A stretch of 16,791 bases of DNA from JACOVP01 sp035289145 (GTDB lineage: Archaea > Nanobdellota > Nanobdellia > SCGC-AAA011-G17 > UBA489). A model generated the notes under the pieces. That model was given only the letters and a program-made list of their open reading frames with translations. It did no database searches and had not been told where the DNA came from. The DNA is taken from the NCBI GenBank assembly GCA_035289145.1, contig DATDXZ010000070.1:1-16791 (forward strand). Reading direction: 5' to 3'. Below are positions 1-6,215 of this stretch, piece by piece. Every line of letters starts with the position of its first letter. The stretch's first letter is position 1. The position numbers were made by a program, and so were the translations under genes.

Positions 1-160
1 TGACTTGGTGAGTAACAAGTTTATTATTTCTTGTACTTCCATAGATACTGCCATCACCCAACATAATCCCTACAAGTTCAGCCAATTCTGAACAATAAGA
101 AGGATACGAAATCTCTTGTAATCTCCATCCGGAAGATTTTCTGTTTTTATTTTCAGACAT
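1..160 (-). CDS. LAGLIDADG-type protein, N-terminal fragment cut by the window edge
   Basis: Reading the minus strand from the ATG at 158-160, 53 codons stay open to the left edge. Residues 26-41 (LAELVGIMLGDGSIYG) match the first LAGLIDADG helix of homing endonucleases and related standalone archaeal proteins, with the acidic residue D36 in the metal-binding position. The start is supported by a TATA box centred 26 nt upstream, which predicts a leaderless transcript. The first 25 residues are polar and basic. Only this first motif is visible, so I cannot say whether the protein has one or two such motifs, whether it cleaves DNA, or whether it is a transcription-factor-like WhiA relative. There is no sign of a host gene or intein splice junction, so it looks free-standing. 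Confidence 0.6.
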   Translation of the reverse strand, partial: MSENKNRKSSGWRLQEISYPSYCSELAELVGIMLGDGSIYGSTRNNKLVTHQV

Positions 161-181
161 ATTAAAGAATGCTAGAAATTA

Positions 182-190
182 TTTATATAG
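182..190 (-). promoter_or_regulatory. TATA box of the LAGLIDADG-type gene
   Basis: On the minus strand this reads CTATATAAA. It is centred 26 nt upstream of the ATG at 160, the archaeal spacing for a leaderless transcript. Confidence 0.55.
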
Positions 191-268
191 GTAATGAGGG
201 TCTTTGAGAAGTAAATAGATGCTAGAAAATATAGAATAGTTTATTAAAACCAATTAGAATAAAGAGTG

Positions 269-1012
269 ATGAACAATCAGCAAATAATTGAAAAATGTAA
301 ACTGCTTCTAGATGCCTATAAACAAGGAAAGCTAGGTAACTGCACAATGCCTGAAGATAGTAATCCCAATTTCAAAGAAAATGAAGCTGAAACACGATTA
401 ATATATTTTACTCTCCCAATGAGTCTCAACTATCAAAGAGATAGCTATAACTTATGGAAGTCTGTCCTTGCAACCTATAAAGACGAAGAAACCAAAAAAG
501 TGTTCAGTGTAGAAAATTCAGCTAAAATGCCGATAGAAGAACTTCGAAGATTATTATCAAAATATAAGATAGCGCTACAACCAAATAAACATATCAGTAC
601 ATGGCAGACAATAGCAAAAACAATAGAAAAAGAATGGGGATCAATGCTCAATTTAATAAAAAGTAGTGATAATGATTATCTTGAATTAAGAGAAGTAATA
701 CAAAAACAAAACAAAAAAGGATTTCCTTATCTGTCCGGTCCAAAAATATTTAATTATTGGTGTTTTATTCTAAGAGAATATGGGAAAATCAATCTAAAAA
801 ATGATGAGTACATAGAAATAGCTCCAGATACACATATAACGCAATGTTCAATAAAGTTGGGAGTTATTACAGCAGAAGAAGCGAATACGCTGTCAAAAGA
901 ATCAATCTCTGCCAGATGGCGTACTATTTTACAAGACTCGACAATCAAACCTATAGAGCTGCATCCGCCTTTATGGTTTTGGAGTAGAAATAAGTTTCAA
1001 TTTAATATTTAA
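269..1012 (+). CDS. HhH-GPD-like DNA glycosylase/lyase candidate
   Basis: This 247-aa protein has features of the helix-hairpin-helix base-excision repair superfamily. Around residues 150-165 lies a hairpin-like segment (FPYLSGPKIFNYW) with Lys159 where lyase-type members place the catalytic lysine. At about 186-198 is PDTHITQCSIKLG, which resembles the conserved VDTHVxRxxxRLG block, with Asp187 as the likely catalytic acid. The C-terminus is rich in Trp (LHPPLWFWSR). The Lys-Asp gap of 28 residues is longer than in EndoIII and nearer to archaeal AGOG. There is no Fe-S cysteine cluster. The start could be the GTG at 266 or the ATG at 269. I chose ATG, with a weak TATA (TTTATTAAAA, 239-248) about 25 nt upstream. 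The substrate is unknown. The region is AT-rich, as in accessory islands. Confidence 0.55.
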   Translation: MNNQQIIEKCKLLLDAYKQGKLGNCTMPEDSNPNFKENEAETRLIYFTLPMSLNYQRDSYNLWKSVLATYKDEETKKVFSVENSAKMPIEELRRLLSKYKIALQPNKHISTWQTIAKTIEKEWGSMLNLIKSSDNDYLELREVIQKQNKKGFPYLSGPKIFNYWCFILREYGKINLKNDEYIEIAPDTHITQCSIKLGVITAEEANTLSKESISARWRTILQDSTIKPIELHPPLWFWSRNKFQFNI

Positions 1013-1019
1013 AAAAAAA
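1011..1019 (-). terminator. Oligo-T terminator of the TrmB-like gene
   Basis: Nine consecutive T on the minus strand begin one nucleotide after the TAA stop at 1021-1023. A bare T-tract of this kind is the usual intrinsic terminator of archaea. It overlaps the end of the convergent gene. Confidence 0.55.
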
Positions 1020-1020
1020 G

Positions 1021-1803
1021 TTATAATTTAGCTGGTTTGCCTTGATCCCAATAGAGGGTAAATATCAGTTGCATGGCTTGGGAAAATTCTTTATTTTTAA
1101 TAATAACTCCAACTAGATCTCCTTGAACAGTATACAGAGCGACTTTAATGCCGTAGATAAAAATCATGCAGGGAAAATCCTTGAGTAAATCAAGAAAACG
1201 CATCTCTGTAATTTTTTTATAGGCAGGTGTATAAAAGGTTTCTTCATCATAAGTATCAATAACTATTTTTGCTGGAATCTTTTTCTCTAGTCTTAATGCC
1301 CTATAATGCTTGGGAAGGTGTTGAAGTATTTCTGCAGATTTTGAATAGGAGCCGAAGTAATAAGTTTGTTGTTTTTCCTTGAAGATGTCTGCCAGAATAG
1401 TAGATATGCCTTTAAATCCTTCATAAATTTCTACAGCGGAAGATTCCTTGACATATGTTTTCAAGCTCTCCAGTTCAGGAAGGACAGAAAGAACCAATTC
1501 CTTTTTCTGGTCAAGAGTATCAATGAGTTTATGAGGGTCAACAGCTGCAAAATAAGTAATATGGTTTTTGATTATTTTGGAGACAAGCCCTTTAGTAGCA
1601 AGATAAGTGAGAGTATTGTAAACAGTCGTCCTGGGTAAATCTACTTTCTTTGCTAATACTTGGAGATTAATGCTTCCCAAAGGTAAAAGTGCAAGATAAA
1701 CTTCTATTTCTTTATCAGTAAGTCCTAATTCTTTCAAGACTAGTTCTTTTCTCACGGCAAATTGAAATAATTGCTTATTAAAAAGCTTTCTATTGTCATC
1801 CAT
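1021..1803 (-). CDS. TrmB-family transcriptional regulator
   Basis: With the start at 1803 the protein has 260 residues. Residues 24-80 form a winged helix-turn-helix (LGLTDKEIEVYLALLPLG, then LPRTTVYNTLTYLATKGLV), the signature of TrmB/TrmBL regulators. A helical linker follows, and then a PLD-like effector domain (about 120-255, EIYEGFKGISTILADIF) that in this family binds a sugar or another small ligand. An in-frame ATG at 1839 and one at 1872 are possible. I prefer 1803 because a TATA-like CCTATATCAA lies about 24 nt upstream. The gene diverges from the AlaE-like exporter with only 55 nt between start codons, so it may control that gene and itself. The control is inference. The ligand cannot be read from the sequence. 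Confidence 0.8.
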   Translation of the reverse strand: MDDNRKLFNKQLFQFAVRKELVLKELGLTDKEIEVYLALLPLGSINLQVLAKKVDLPRTTVYNTLTYLATKGLVSKIIKNHITYFAAVDPHKLIDTLDQKKELVLSVLPELESLKTYVKESSAVEIYEGFKGISTILADIFKEKQQTYYFGSYSKSAEILQHLPKHYRALRLEKKIPAKIVIDTYDEETFYTPAYKKITEMRFLDLLKDFPCMIFIYGIKVALYTVQGDLVGVIIKNKEFSQAMQLIFTLYWDQGKPAKL

Positions 1804-1858
1804 TTTGGTAGACAAGTATTGATATAGGTTACAGTTCATATAGATAGAGGTGATAGCG
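1804..1858. promoter_or_regulatory. Divergent promoter region, trmB-like/alaE-like
   Basis: This 55-nt gap serves both divergent genes. On the plus strand GAGGTGAT at 1847-1854 is a good Shine-Dalgarno sequence 4 nt before the ATG at 1859. An AT patch at 1816-1830 (TATTGATATAGG) can act as the TATA element for either strand. There is room for only one regulator footprint, which would affect both genes. Confidence 0.45.
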
Positions 1859-2352
1859 ATGACAAACGACAATCTCGAACAAAGACTACAACCAAAAGAT
1901 CAGGAGTCCCTTCTTGAAAGGGTAAAAGACAGTACTAGAAACTGGGGGCTATAGACACAAGCGCTAAAGTAGGCGTTTATGCCCCTCTTATGACAGCTAT
2001 GGAAGCCTACAATGGGCTTGATGGAGACCAGATTGTGCAATCAAGAGTAGCAGCTGCATTGATAGATGTGGGAGTTGCCAGAGTATATACAAAGATAGCA
2101 GATAATTTAGCGCAGAAATATAATGTGGATCTTAAGAAAGGTGGTCTGAAAGCTTGGGCGTTAGATACTTTAGCAATGGTAAGTATTTATACACCAGTCT
2201 ACGCAGGAATTCTTGCTGGTACAGGAGCAGATGCTAAGCAAATTGCTTCCTCTTTGACAATGGGAGCAGGAATTGCAGCAGTAACATCAAGACCATTTAG
2301 AAAGTATGTGTTAGCACCTTGGAGAAAATTATGTGGTTTTAAAAAAAATTAG
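1859..2352 (+). CDS. alaE: AlaE-family L-alanine exporter, frame broken in a G5 run
   Basis: The reading frame starts at ATG 1859 behind a Shine-Dalgarno sequence and runs 31 codons to TAG at 1952-1954. Shifting by -1 in the G run at 1944-1948 restores a 164-aa protein ending at 2352, close to the 149 aa of E. coli AlaE. The rejoined protein shows two copies of a block of form A-x-D-T-x-A-x-V-x-x-Y-x-P, each followed by G-x-D-x-x-Q-I (from 1948 and from about 2158). This matches the AlaE/DUF1144 family, an inner-membrane alanine exporter. The part from ATG 1990 alone lacks half of the first repeat. Either one G is missing (true mutation or assembly error), or the frame is shifted during translation. 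The gene diverges from a TrmB-like regulator. Confidence 0.6.
2341..2348 (-). terminator. Oligo-T terminator of bud32
   Basis: Eight T on the minus strand follow directly after the TAA stop at 2349-2351. They lie inside the 3' end of the convergent alaE-like gene (its Lys-Lys codons), so the two genes overlap at their ends. Confidence 0.5.
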
Positions 2353-2954
2353 AATAAAACAGTCTTTTTCTTATGTCTACCGCGCTTCTCAACTTTCTCT
2401 AGTTGTTTCAGTACAGTGACATGTTCTTGTGAGGTTTTATAGCCTGCTAGAACAGCGGCAAATGCTTCTTCACTATGACAATAATGCTTGCTATGCAGCG
2501 CTTGTTGTAAGAGATACAAGTCTACAGCTTTGTCTTCAGATTTTTTCGAGACCATGCCCAATCCAAAATCAATAAGCTTCAACCCATCTTTCGTCACGAT
2601 CATGTTAGAAGTAGTCAAGTCGCCATGCACAATATCTTTGTCATGTAATGCGCCAACTTTTTTTCCAAGGTCATGTAGAATTTTTGTTCTTTGGTTTTCT
2701 GGTAAATCGTCAAAAACATCTTTGAATAAATCCCCCTTGAGATATTCCATAGTGATAGTCATATCTTGGTCATTAACGTCAAGAAGTTGTGGTGCAATGC
2801 CTTCTGCTTTCTGTAAGAGTTTAGCTTCGCTTCTAGTTCTTAATTTTCTCAGTCTAGAGTCAATCTCAGAAATGCGATAAGTCTTGGGAATACGTTGTTT
2901 AATGACTGTATTGCCTTTGATAGTGATGATTGCTTCTGCGCCTTGGTCTACCAT
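2349..2954 (-). CDS. bud32: Bud32 (PRPK) kinase/ATPase of the KEOPS complex
   Basis: This 201-aa minimal kinase is the length of stand-alone archaeal Bud32. It shows the short GAEA loop (residues 5-8) with a candidate ATP lysine (K19), the catalytic loop HGDLTTSNMI (110-119, Asp112 and Asn117), the metal-binding IDFGLG (128-133) and the following EDKAVDLYLL. These mark the Bud32/Kae1-associated kinase family. Bud32 works with Kae1, Cgi121 and Pcc1 to make the t6A37 modification of ANN-reading tRNAs. Here it is not fused to Kae1, and no other KEOPS gene is in the window. It sits 2 nt downstream of a 32-aa zinc ribbon and is probably cotranscribed with it. The C-terminus is basic (RGRHKKK), as expected for tRNA contact. 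Confidence 0.93.
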   Translation of the reverse strand: MVDQGAEAIITIKGNTVIKQRIPKTYRISEIDSRLRKLRTRSEAKLLQKAEGIAPQLLDVNDQDMTITMEYLKGDLFKDVFDDLPENQRTKILHDLGKKVGALHDKDIVHGDLTTSNMIVTKDGLKLIDFGLGMVSKKSEDKAVDLYLLQQALHSKHYCHSEEAFAAVLAGYKTSQEHVTVLKQLEKVEKRGRHKKKTVLF

Positions 2955-2956
2955 GA

Positions 2957-3055
2957 TTATTCACTTCTGCATTGCATGCAAAAATAATCTCCTAATTCTT
3001 CTTCCTCACTTTCTATGTGAAAATGCTGTCCGCAGCTCTCACAGATAGTAAGCAT
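2957..3055 (-). CDS. 32-aa zinc-ribbon miniprotein
   Basis: The frame is open further upstream, but the likely start is the ATG at 3053-3055, preceded by GAGGTGAT and with a TATA box 40 nt upstream. The product has two CxxC knuckles (CESC near the N-terminus and CMQC near the C-terminus), separated by an acidic loop with four Glu in a row. This is enough for a single structural zinc ribbon. Its stop is 2 nt before the bud32 ATG, so the two are translated from one mRNA. The function is unknown. Proteins of this kind are common in archaea and often bind RNA or partner proteins. Confidence 0.65.
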   Translation of the reverse strand: MLTICESCGQHFHIESEEEELGDYFCMQCRSE

Positions 3056-3090
3056 TGCATCACCTCTTAACATTTCACCAGTAAAACAAA

Positions 3091-3100
3091 CTTTATAAAC
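3091..3100 (-). promoter_or_regulatory. TATA box for the zinc-ribbon/bud32 operon
   Basis: GTTTATAAAG on the minus strand, centred 40 nt before the ATG at 3055. This spacing leaves a leader of about 14 nt that holds the GAGGTGAT ribosome binding site. The element is nearly symmetrical and could also serve the divergent gene at 3161. Confidence 0.5.
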
Positions 3101-3160
3101 ATGTAGTTGACCAAAAATACATATCAAATAACTATCTATAAAGAGGTAGGGGGAATAAAA

Positions 3161-3463
3161 ATGACAGATGTAAATGACGAAGATGACCAAATTTTAACAA
3201 GAGGAGATGTAACAAGATTAGCAAGAATGGAATCAACCGTGCATCATCAAGAAGAAGATTTAGCTGAAAGAGTGTTGGCAGATTCTAGATATCCAGAACG
3301 TGTATCAAGACAAGATAGGGCTGCAATCATTGGAATGATAGGGACAGAAGTATTAACAAGGAATGATTTACAGCAAGGAATGCACACCTCTACTCCTAAT
3401 GGGAAAAAGGCTGTGTATGATCCTTGTGAATATGGAAGTAGGGGTATTTACAAAAATCATTAA
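3161..3463 (+). CDS. Acidic hypothetical protein, 100 aa
   Basis: The start is the ATG at 3161, preceded by AGAGGTAGGGGGA, a Shine-Dalgarno-like purine run. An upstream in-frame ATG at 3107 lacks this. The N-terminal third is acidic (VNDEDDQ), the middle is predicted helical with alternating charged residues, and the C-terminus contains one cysteine and ends in YGSRGIYKNH. No membrane segment, signal peptide or known motif is visible. The gene diverges from the bud32 operon and converges on srp54, ending 3 nt before its stop codon. I do not recognise the family. Confidence 0.55.
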   Translation: MTDVNDEDDQILTRGDVTRLARMESTVHHQEEDLAERVLADSRYPERVSRQDRAAIIGMIGTEVLTRNDLQQGMHTSTPNGKKAVYDPCEYGSRGIYKNH

Positions 3464-3466
3464 AAC

Positions 3467-4807
3467 TTATTTAAATTTCATCGCCCCGAACTTTTTCATC
3501 ATTTTTTCGGGGTTTTTGCCTTTCATCATCTTCATGAATTTCTTGCTTTGATGATATTGTTTCAATAAGTCGCGGACATCTTTCACAGCTACGCCAGAAC
3601 CAGTTGCTATGCGTTCGATTCTATTTTTAGTGAGTGTATCAGGATGCTCTAATTCTTGTTTCGTGCAGCTGCTCATGATATGCTTCCACAGAATAATCTT
3701 TTCTTCTTGGACTTGCAGTGCTTCTTTAGGCATCTGGATTTTTCCCATGCCGGGAATCATCTCCATAATCTTGCTTAAGGGGCCCATCTTGCGCATGGCA
3801 GAGAGTTGTTCATGCAGATCAATTAAGGAAAAGTCTCCTTGCATCATTTTTTTCCCTAAGTCTTCTGCCTGCTCTTCAGTCATGGCTTCTTTGGCTTTTT
3901 CTAGGAGTGCTTCAATGTCGCCCATGCCCAAAAGGCGTCCGACAAAGCCAGCAGGATTGAATTCCTCTAAATCTTCCATCTTTTCTCCGACACCAATGAA
4001 TTTGATCGGAGCTTTGGTGGCTGCGCAAGCGCTTAAGCTGCCTCCGCCTTTGGCTGTGCCGTCTAATTTAGTAACTATAACACCAGTCACGCCGCAGGAA
4101 TCATGAAACTGTTGTGCTTGTTTTCTAGCCGCTTGTCCTATGTCTGCGCTTAAAACCAGTAAACGTTCGTCCGCTTGCACTGCTTTGTTAACTTCTTCAA
4201 TTTCTTCTACTAATTCCTTATCCAAAGCGTCGCGACCTGCAGTATCAACTAAAAGAATATCAAAATCAGCGTAATCTTTCTCATATTTTTTCCAAACCTT
4301 AAGAGCATTTTTCTCTTTGGAATCTATGAAAGCTGGAATTTTAAGTTGGTCTGCTAATTGTTGGAGTTGTAAAGACGCTGCTGGTCTATGAACATCTAAT
4401 CCTACAACTGCAATTTTGTAGCTTCTTTTTTGATAATATTTTGCAATTTTTCCAATGCTTGTTGTCTTTCCAGAACCATATAATCCGAGCATCATAATCT
4501 TAAACGGTTTTTTCTTCGTGATTGTAATGCCTTTTTTCTCTTCGCCGAAGAACTTGACTAATTCCTGATAGACAATAGTGACTAGATATTCTCGTTGTGT
4601 GACGCTAGTAGGAGGTTTGTCTTCTTTGGCGCGTTGCTTGATCGAATTAGTCAGCTCGAAAACAAGCTTGACATCAACATCTGCTTGTAGTAATGCGCGT
4701 TGAATCTCACGAACGAGCTCATCCAGTAGTTTGTCATTCACAAAGACAGATTGAGCTATCTTTTTCAGGGTGTTTTTTAATGAGCTGCCTAATGCGTCTA
4801 AGACCAT
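3467..4807 (-). CDS. srp54: Signal recognition particle GTPase SRP54
   Basis: At 446 aa this is full length for archaeal SRP54. The N domain covers about 1-95. The G domain follows, with P-loop GLYGSGKT (108-115), DVHRPAA (138-144), DTAGR (188-192), TKLDG (246-250) and the SRP-type TAKGGG (251-256). The methionine-rich M domain (from about 305) contains MRKMGPLSKIMEMIPGM for signal-sequence binding and RIERIATGSGVAVKDV (397-412), the SRP-RNA-binding motif. The protein binds 7S RNA and signal sequences on ribosomes and docks with FtsY, encoded 4.4 kb away on the same strand. It is transcribed alone from a TATA box 26 nt upstream, predicting a leaderless mRNA. The P-loop Tyr110 is a small departure from the usual Gln/Val. 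Confidence 0.97.
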   Translation of the reverse strand: MVLDALGSSLKNTLKKIAQSVFVNDKLLDELVREIQRALLQADVDVKLVFELTNSIKQRAKEDKPPTSVTQREYLVTIVYQELVKFFGEEKKGITITKKKPFKIMMLGLYGSGKTTSIGKIAKYYQKRSYKIAVVGLDVHRPAASLQLQQLADQLKIPAFIDSKEKNALKVWKKYEKDYADFDILLVDTAGRDALDKELVEEIEEVNKAVQADERLLVLSADIGQAARKQAQQFHDSCGVTGVIVTKLDGTAKGGGSLSACAATKAPIKFIGVGEKMEDLEEFNPAGFVGRLLGMGDIEALLEKAKEAMTEEQAEDLGKKMMQGDFSLIDLHEQLSAMRKMGPLSKIMEMIPGMGKIQMPKEALQVQEEKIILWKHIMSSCTKQELEHPDTLTKNRIERIATGSGVAVKDVRDLLKQYHQSKKFMKMMKGKNPEKMMKKFGAMKFK

Positions 4808-4828
4808 AAAAGAACGAAAAGAACCGTG

Positions 4829-4838
4829 TTTATAAAAC
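4829..4838 (-). promoter_or_regulatory. TATA box of srp54
   Basis: GTTTTATAAA on the minus strand, centred 26 nt before the ATG at 4807. The stretch between them is T-rich and may also terminate the upstream pilin-like operon. Confidence 0.6.
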
Positions 4839-4846
4839 TTATGAGG

Positions 4847-5557
4847 TCAGGGGCAGAGTTGTGGGCTGGGATAAACCCAGAAGCTAACAGTGTTTGAAAT
4901 TTTGGAGTCATCTTGAACTGAGAGGACATAAGGATTACCGCTTGGCTGTGCCCAAAATTGTGACGGTCCGGCGATGAAAATGATGGTTCCAGGATCAATA
5001 ATTTGGAAAAAAGCTGAATCAAAAGGAACGCCATCTAAAAGTAATACAGAAGTTGGTAAGAAATCATCGCCATTAAGAGTAATGTTTGGAGGATCTGCAA
5101 AATTAGGAGCTCCTATACAAGAAGGATTAATCTCAACGATCCAAGGTCCGCTGCCAATGCGAACCAGAGTTTGATTCAATGCTTTGATGGGTACAATATA
5201 TTCTCCTTGAATAATTTCTAAGGTTCCTACAATATCAGCTTCAGTTTGGCGTCGAGCAGAAATATTGTAGTCGCGAAGATGTGTTTGAAGTTCGACTTCT
5301 TTACCAGCAACGCTGGCACCAGTTATTCCAGAAGGGATAATTAGATGTAACTCATCCTTATTGCCTGGGCCTAAGCGGTAAAGATCATCTGCTTTCATTG
5401 CAATCTGACTGACGACATCTTCGAGGCGGGTAAGTTTATAATGTTCATAAACGGTAGAAAGGGAAGTATATAAGATTGGCAGCATCACAGCGAGCAAGAT
5501 GCCGGCGAGAGCAAGATATTCAAAACTTATTTGGCCTTCTCGAAAGAAGGGTTTCAT
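4847..5557 (-). CDS. Pilin-like surface protein: class III signal peptide plus TIG-like domain
   Basis: The 236-aa product begins with FREGQISFEYLALAGILL. The charged REG followed by Gln9, Glu13 at +5 and a hydrophobic helix is the archaeal class III (type IV prepilin) signal, predicted to be cut after Gly8 by an EppA/FlaK-like peptidase. The hydrophobic stretch (about 10-30) would then form the filament core. The middle (60-145) is unassigned. Residues about 155-230 (PPNITLNGDDFLPTSVLLLD and PYVLSVQDDSKISNTVSFWV) have the pattern of an IPT/TIG immunoglobulin-like domain, often used in adhesion. The start overlaps the stop of the dockerin-like gene by ATGA, so the two are translationally coupled. 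Confidence 0.75.
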   Translation of the reverse strand: MKPFFREGQISFEYLALAGILLAVMLPILYTSLSTVYEHYKLTRLEDVVSQIAMKADDLYRLGPGNKDELHLIIPSGITGASVAGKEVELQTHLRDYNISARRQTEADIVGTLEIIQGEYIVPIKALNQTLVRIGSGPWIVEINPSCIGAPNFADPPNITLNGDDFLPTSVLLLDGVPFDSAFFQIIDPGTIIFIAGPSQFWAQPSGNPYVLSVQDDSKISNTVSFWVYPSPQLCP

Positions 5558-6165
5558 GGTGCTGTAAACAAGAAATACTTGTCGAGAGGTTGCTTGCCAA
5601 TGACGCGTTGGATAATGCCTAAGCCACTATGACATCTTTCTCCAGCGTTAGGTTTGGCTGCTTCCGCCCAAGAAAGAACACCATAAGCATCAGGAGTGCA
5701 GACATTAAGAACACCATGACGACATACTTCTCTGCCTTCAGGAGAACATGCGGGTTGGGAAGCATAAGGTCTTGGTCTGCTGTTTGGATCTCTGCTGAAC
5801 TTATGAAATTCACGAACAACAGAATAACAGAGATTGACATCTTCAGTGTCTACTTCACCGTCGCCAGTAATGTCGAAAGCAAGATAAGTATTGGATTTGA
5901 ATTGATAACCTGAAGTAATAGTAGGATTAGTATTAGGATCTGCAACACGAGTATAGTGACGAGATTCATAGTTATAGGCAGAAAAGCGGGAAATATCTCT
6001 GCAGTCATCGATAGTTAAAGAGTCATAAGCTGCTAATTCTTCGTTGCTTAAAGAAGTGAATCCATCGCTTCTGATGGTGTTGCCTGTAAGAGAAATTTGA
6101 GAGGAAAAAAAACCTACTAAGAAAACAAGCAAAGCCAGCATTAAAATAATATTTGTGCGCATCAT
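5554..6165 (-). CDS. Exported dockerin-like protein with LTG motif
   Basis: I choose the start at 6165 (MMRTNIILM). It follows AAGAGGTT, and the longer frame (ATG 6195) lies only about 9 nt from the TATA centre, upstream of the expected transcript start. The 203-aa product has one N-terminal hydrophobic helix (about 5-20) followed by SQISLTGNTI. The centre contains FDITGDGEVDTEDVNLCY, an EF-hand-like calcium loop followed by a helix, as in half of a type I dockerin. Six cysteines after the helix suggest disulfides. It is the first gene of an operon with the pilin-like protein, so it may be a surface component that binds or caps it. That role is inference. Confidence 0.7.
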   Translation of the reverse strand: MMRTNIILMLALLVFLVGFFSSQISLTGNTIRSDGFTSLSNEELAAYDSLTIDDCRDISRFSAYNYESRHYTRVADPNTNPTITSGYQFKSNTYLAFDITGDGEVDTEDVNLCYSVVREFHKFSRDPNSRPRPYASQPACSPEGREVCRHGVLNVCTPDAYGVLSWAEAAKPNAGERCHSGLGIIQRVIGKQPLDKYFLFTAP

Positions 6166-6198
6166 AACCTCTTTTCCTAGCTTAAAAAGCCTCATCTC

Positions 6199-6208
6199 CT
6201 ATATAAAT
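6199..6208 (-). promoter_or_regulatory. TATA box of the dockerin-like/pilin-like operon
   Basis: ATTTATATAG on the minus strand, centred about 39 nt before the ATG at 6165. It leaves a short leader with a GAGGT ribosome site. This decides against the longer start at 6195. Confidence 0.55.
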
Positions 6209-6215
6209 CTTCTTG

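Noticed and set aside
266..272. C-box-like GTGATGA suggesting a C/D box RNA
   Set aside because: No matching D or D' box (CTGA) lies at proper spacing, and the sequence is the start of a gene.
1944..1954. Programmed -1 frameshift site in the alaE-like gene
   Set aside because: The G5 run can slip, but there is no classical X-XXY-YYZ heptamer and I see no clear stimulatory stem. A missing G by mutation or sequencing error is simpler, so it is mentioned only as an alternative.
3609..4106. Long plus-strand open frame inside srp54, and similar antisense frames within ftsY and the lipoprotein gene
   Set aside because: They are antisense shadows of well-supported genes, with Ser/Cys/Phe-rich translations and no start signals.
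6193..6195. Upstream ATG giving a longer dockerin-like protein
   Set aside because: It is about 9 nt from the TATA centre, so upstream of the expected transcript start. The ATG at 6165 has a ribosome site.
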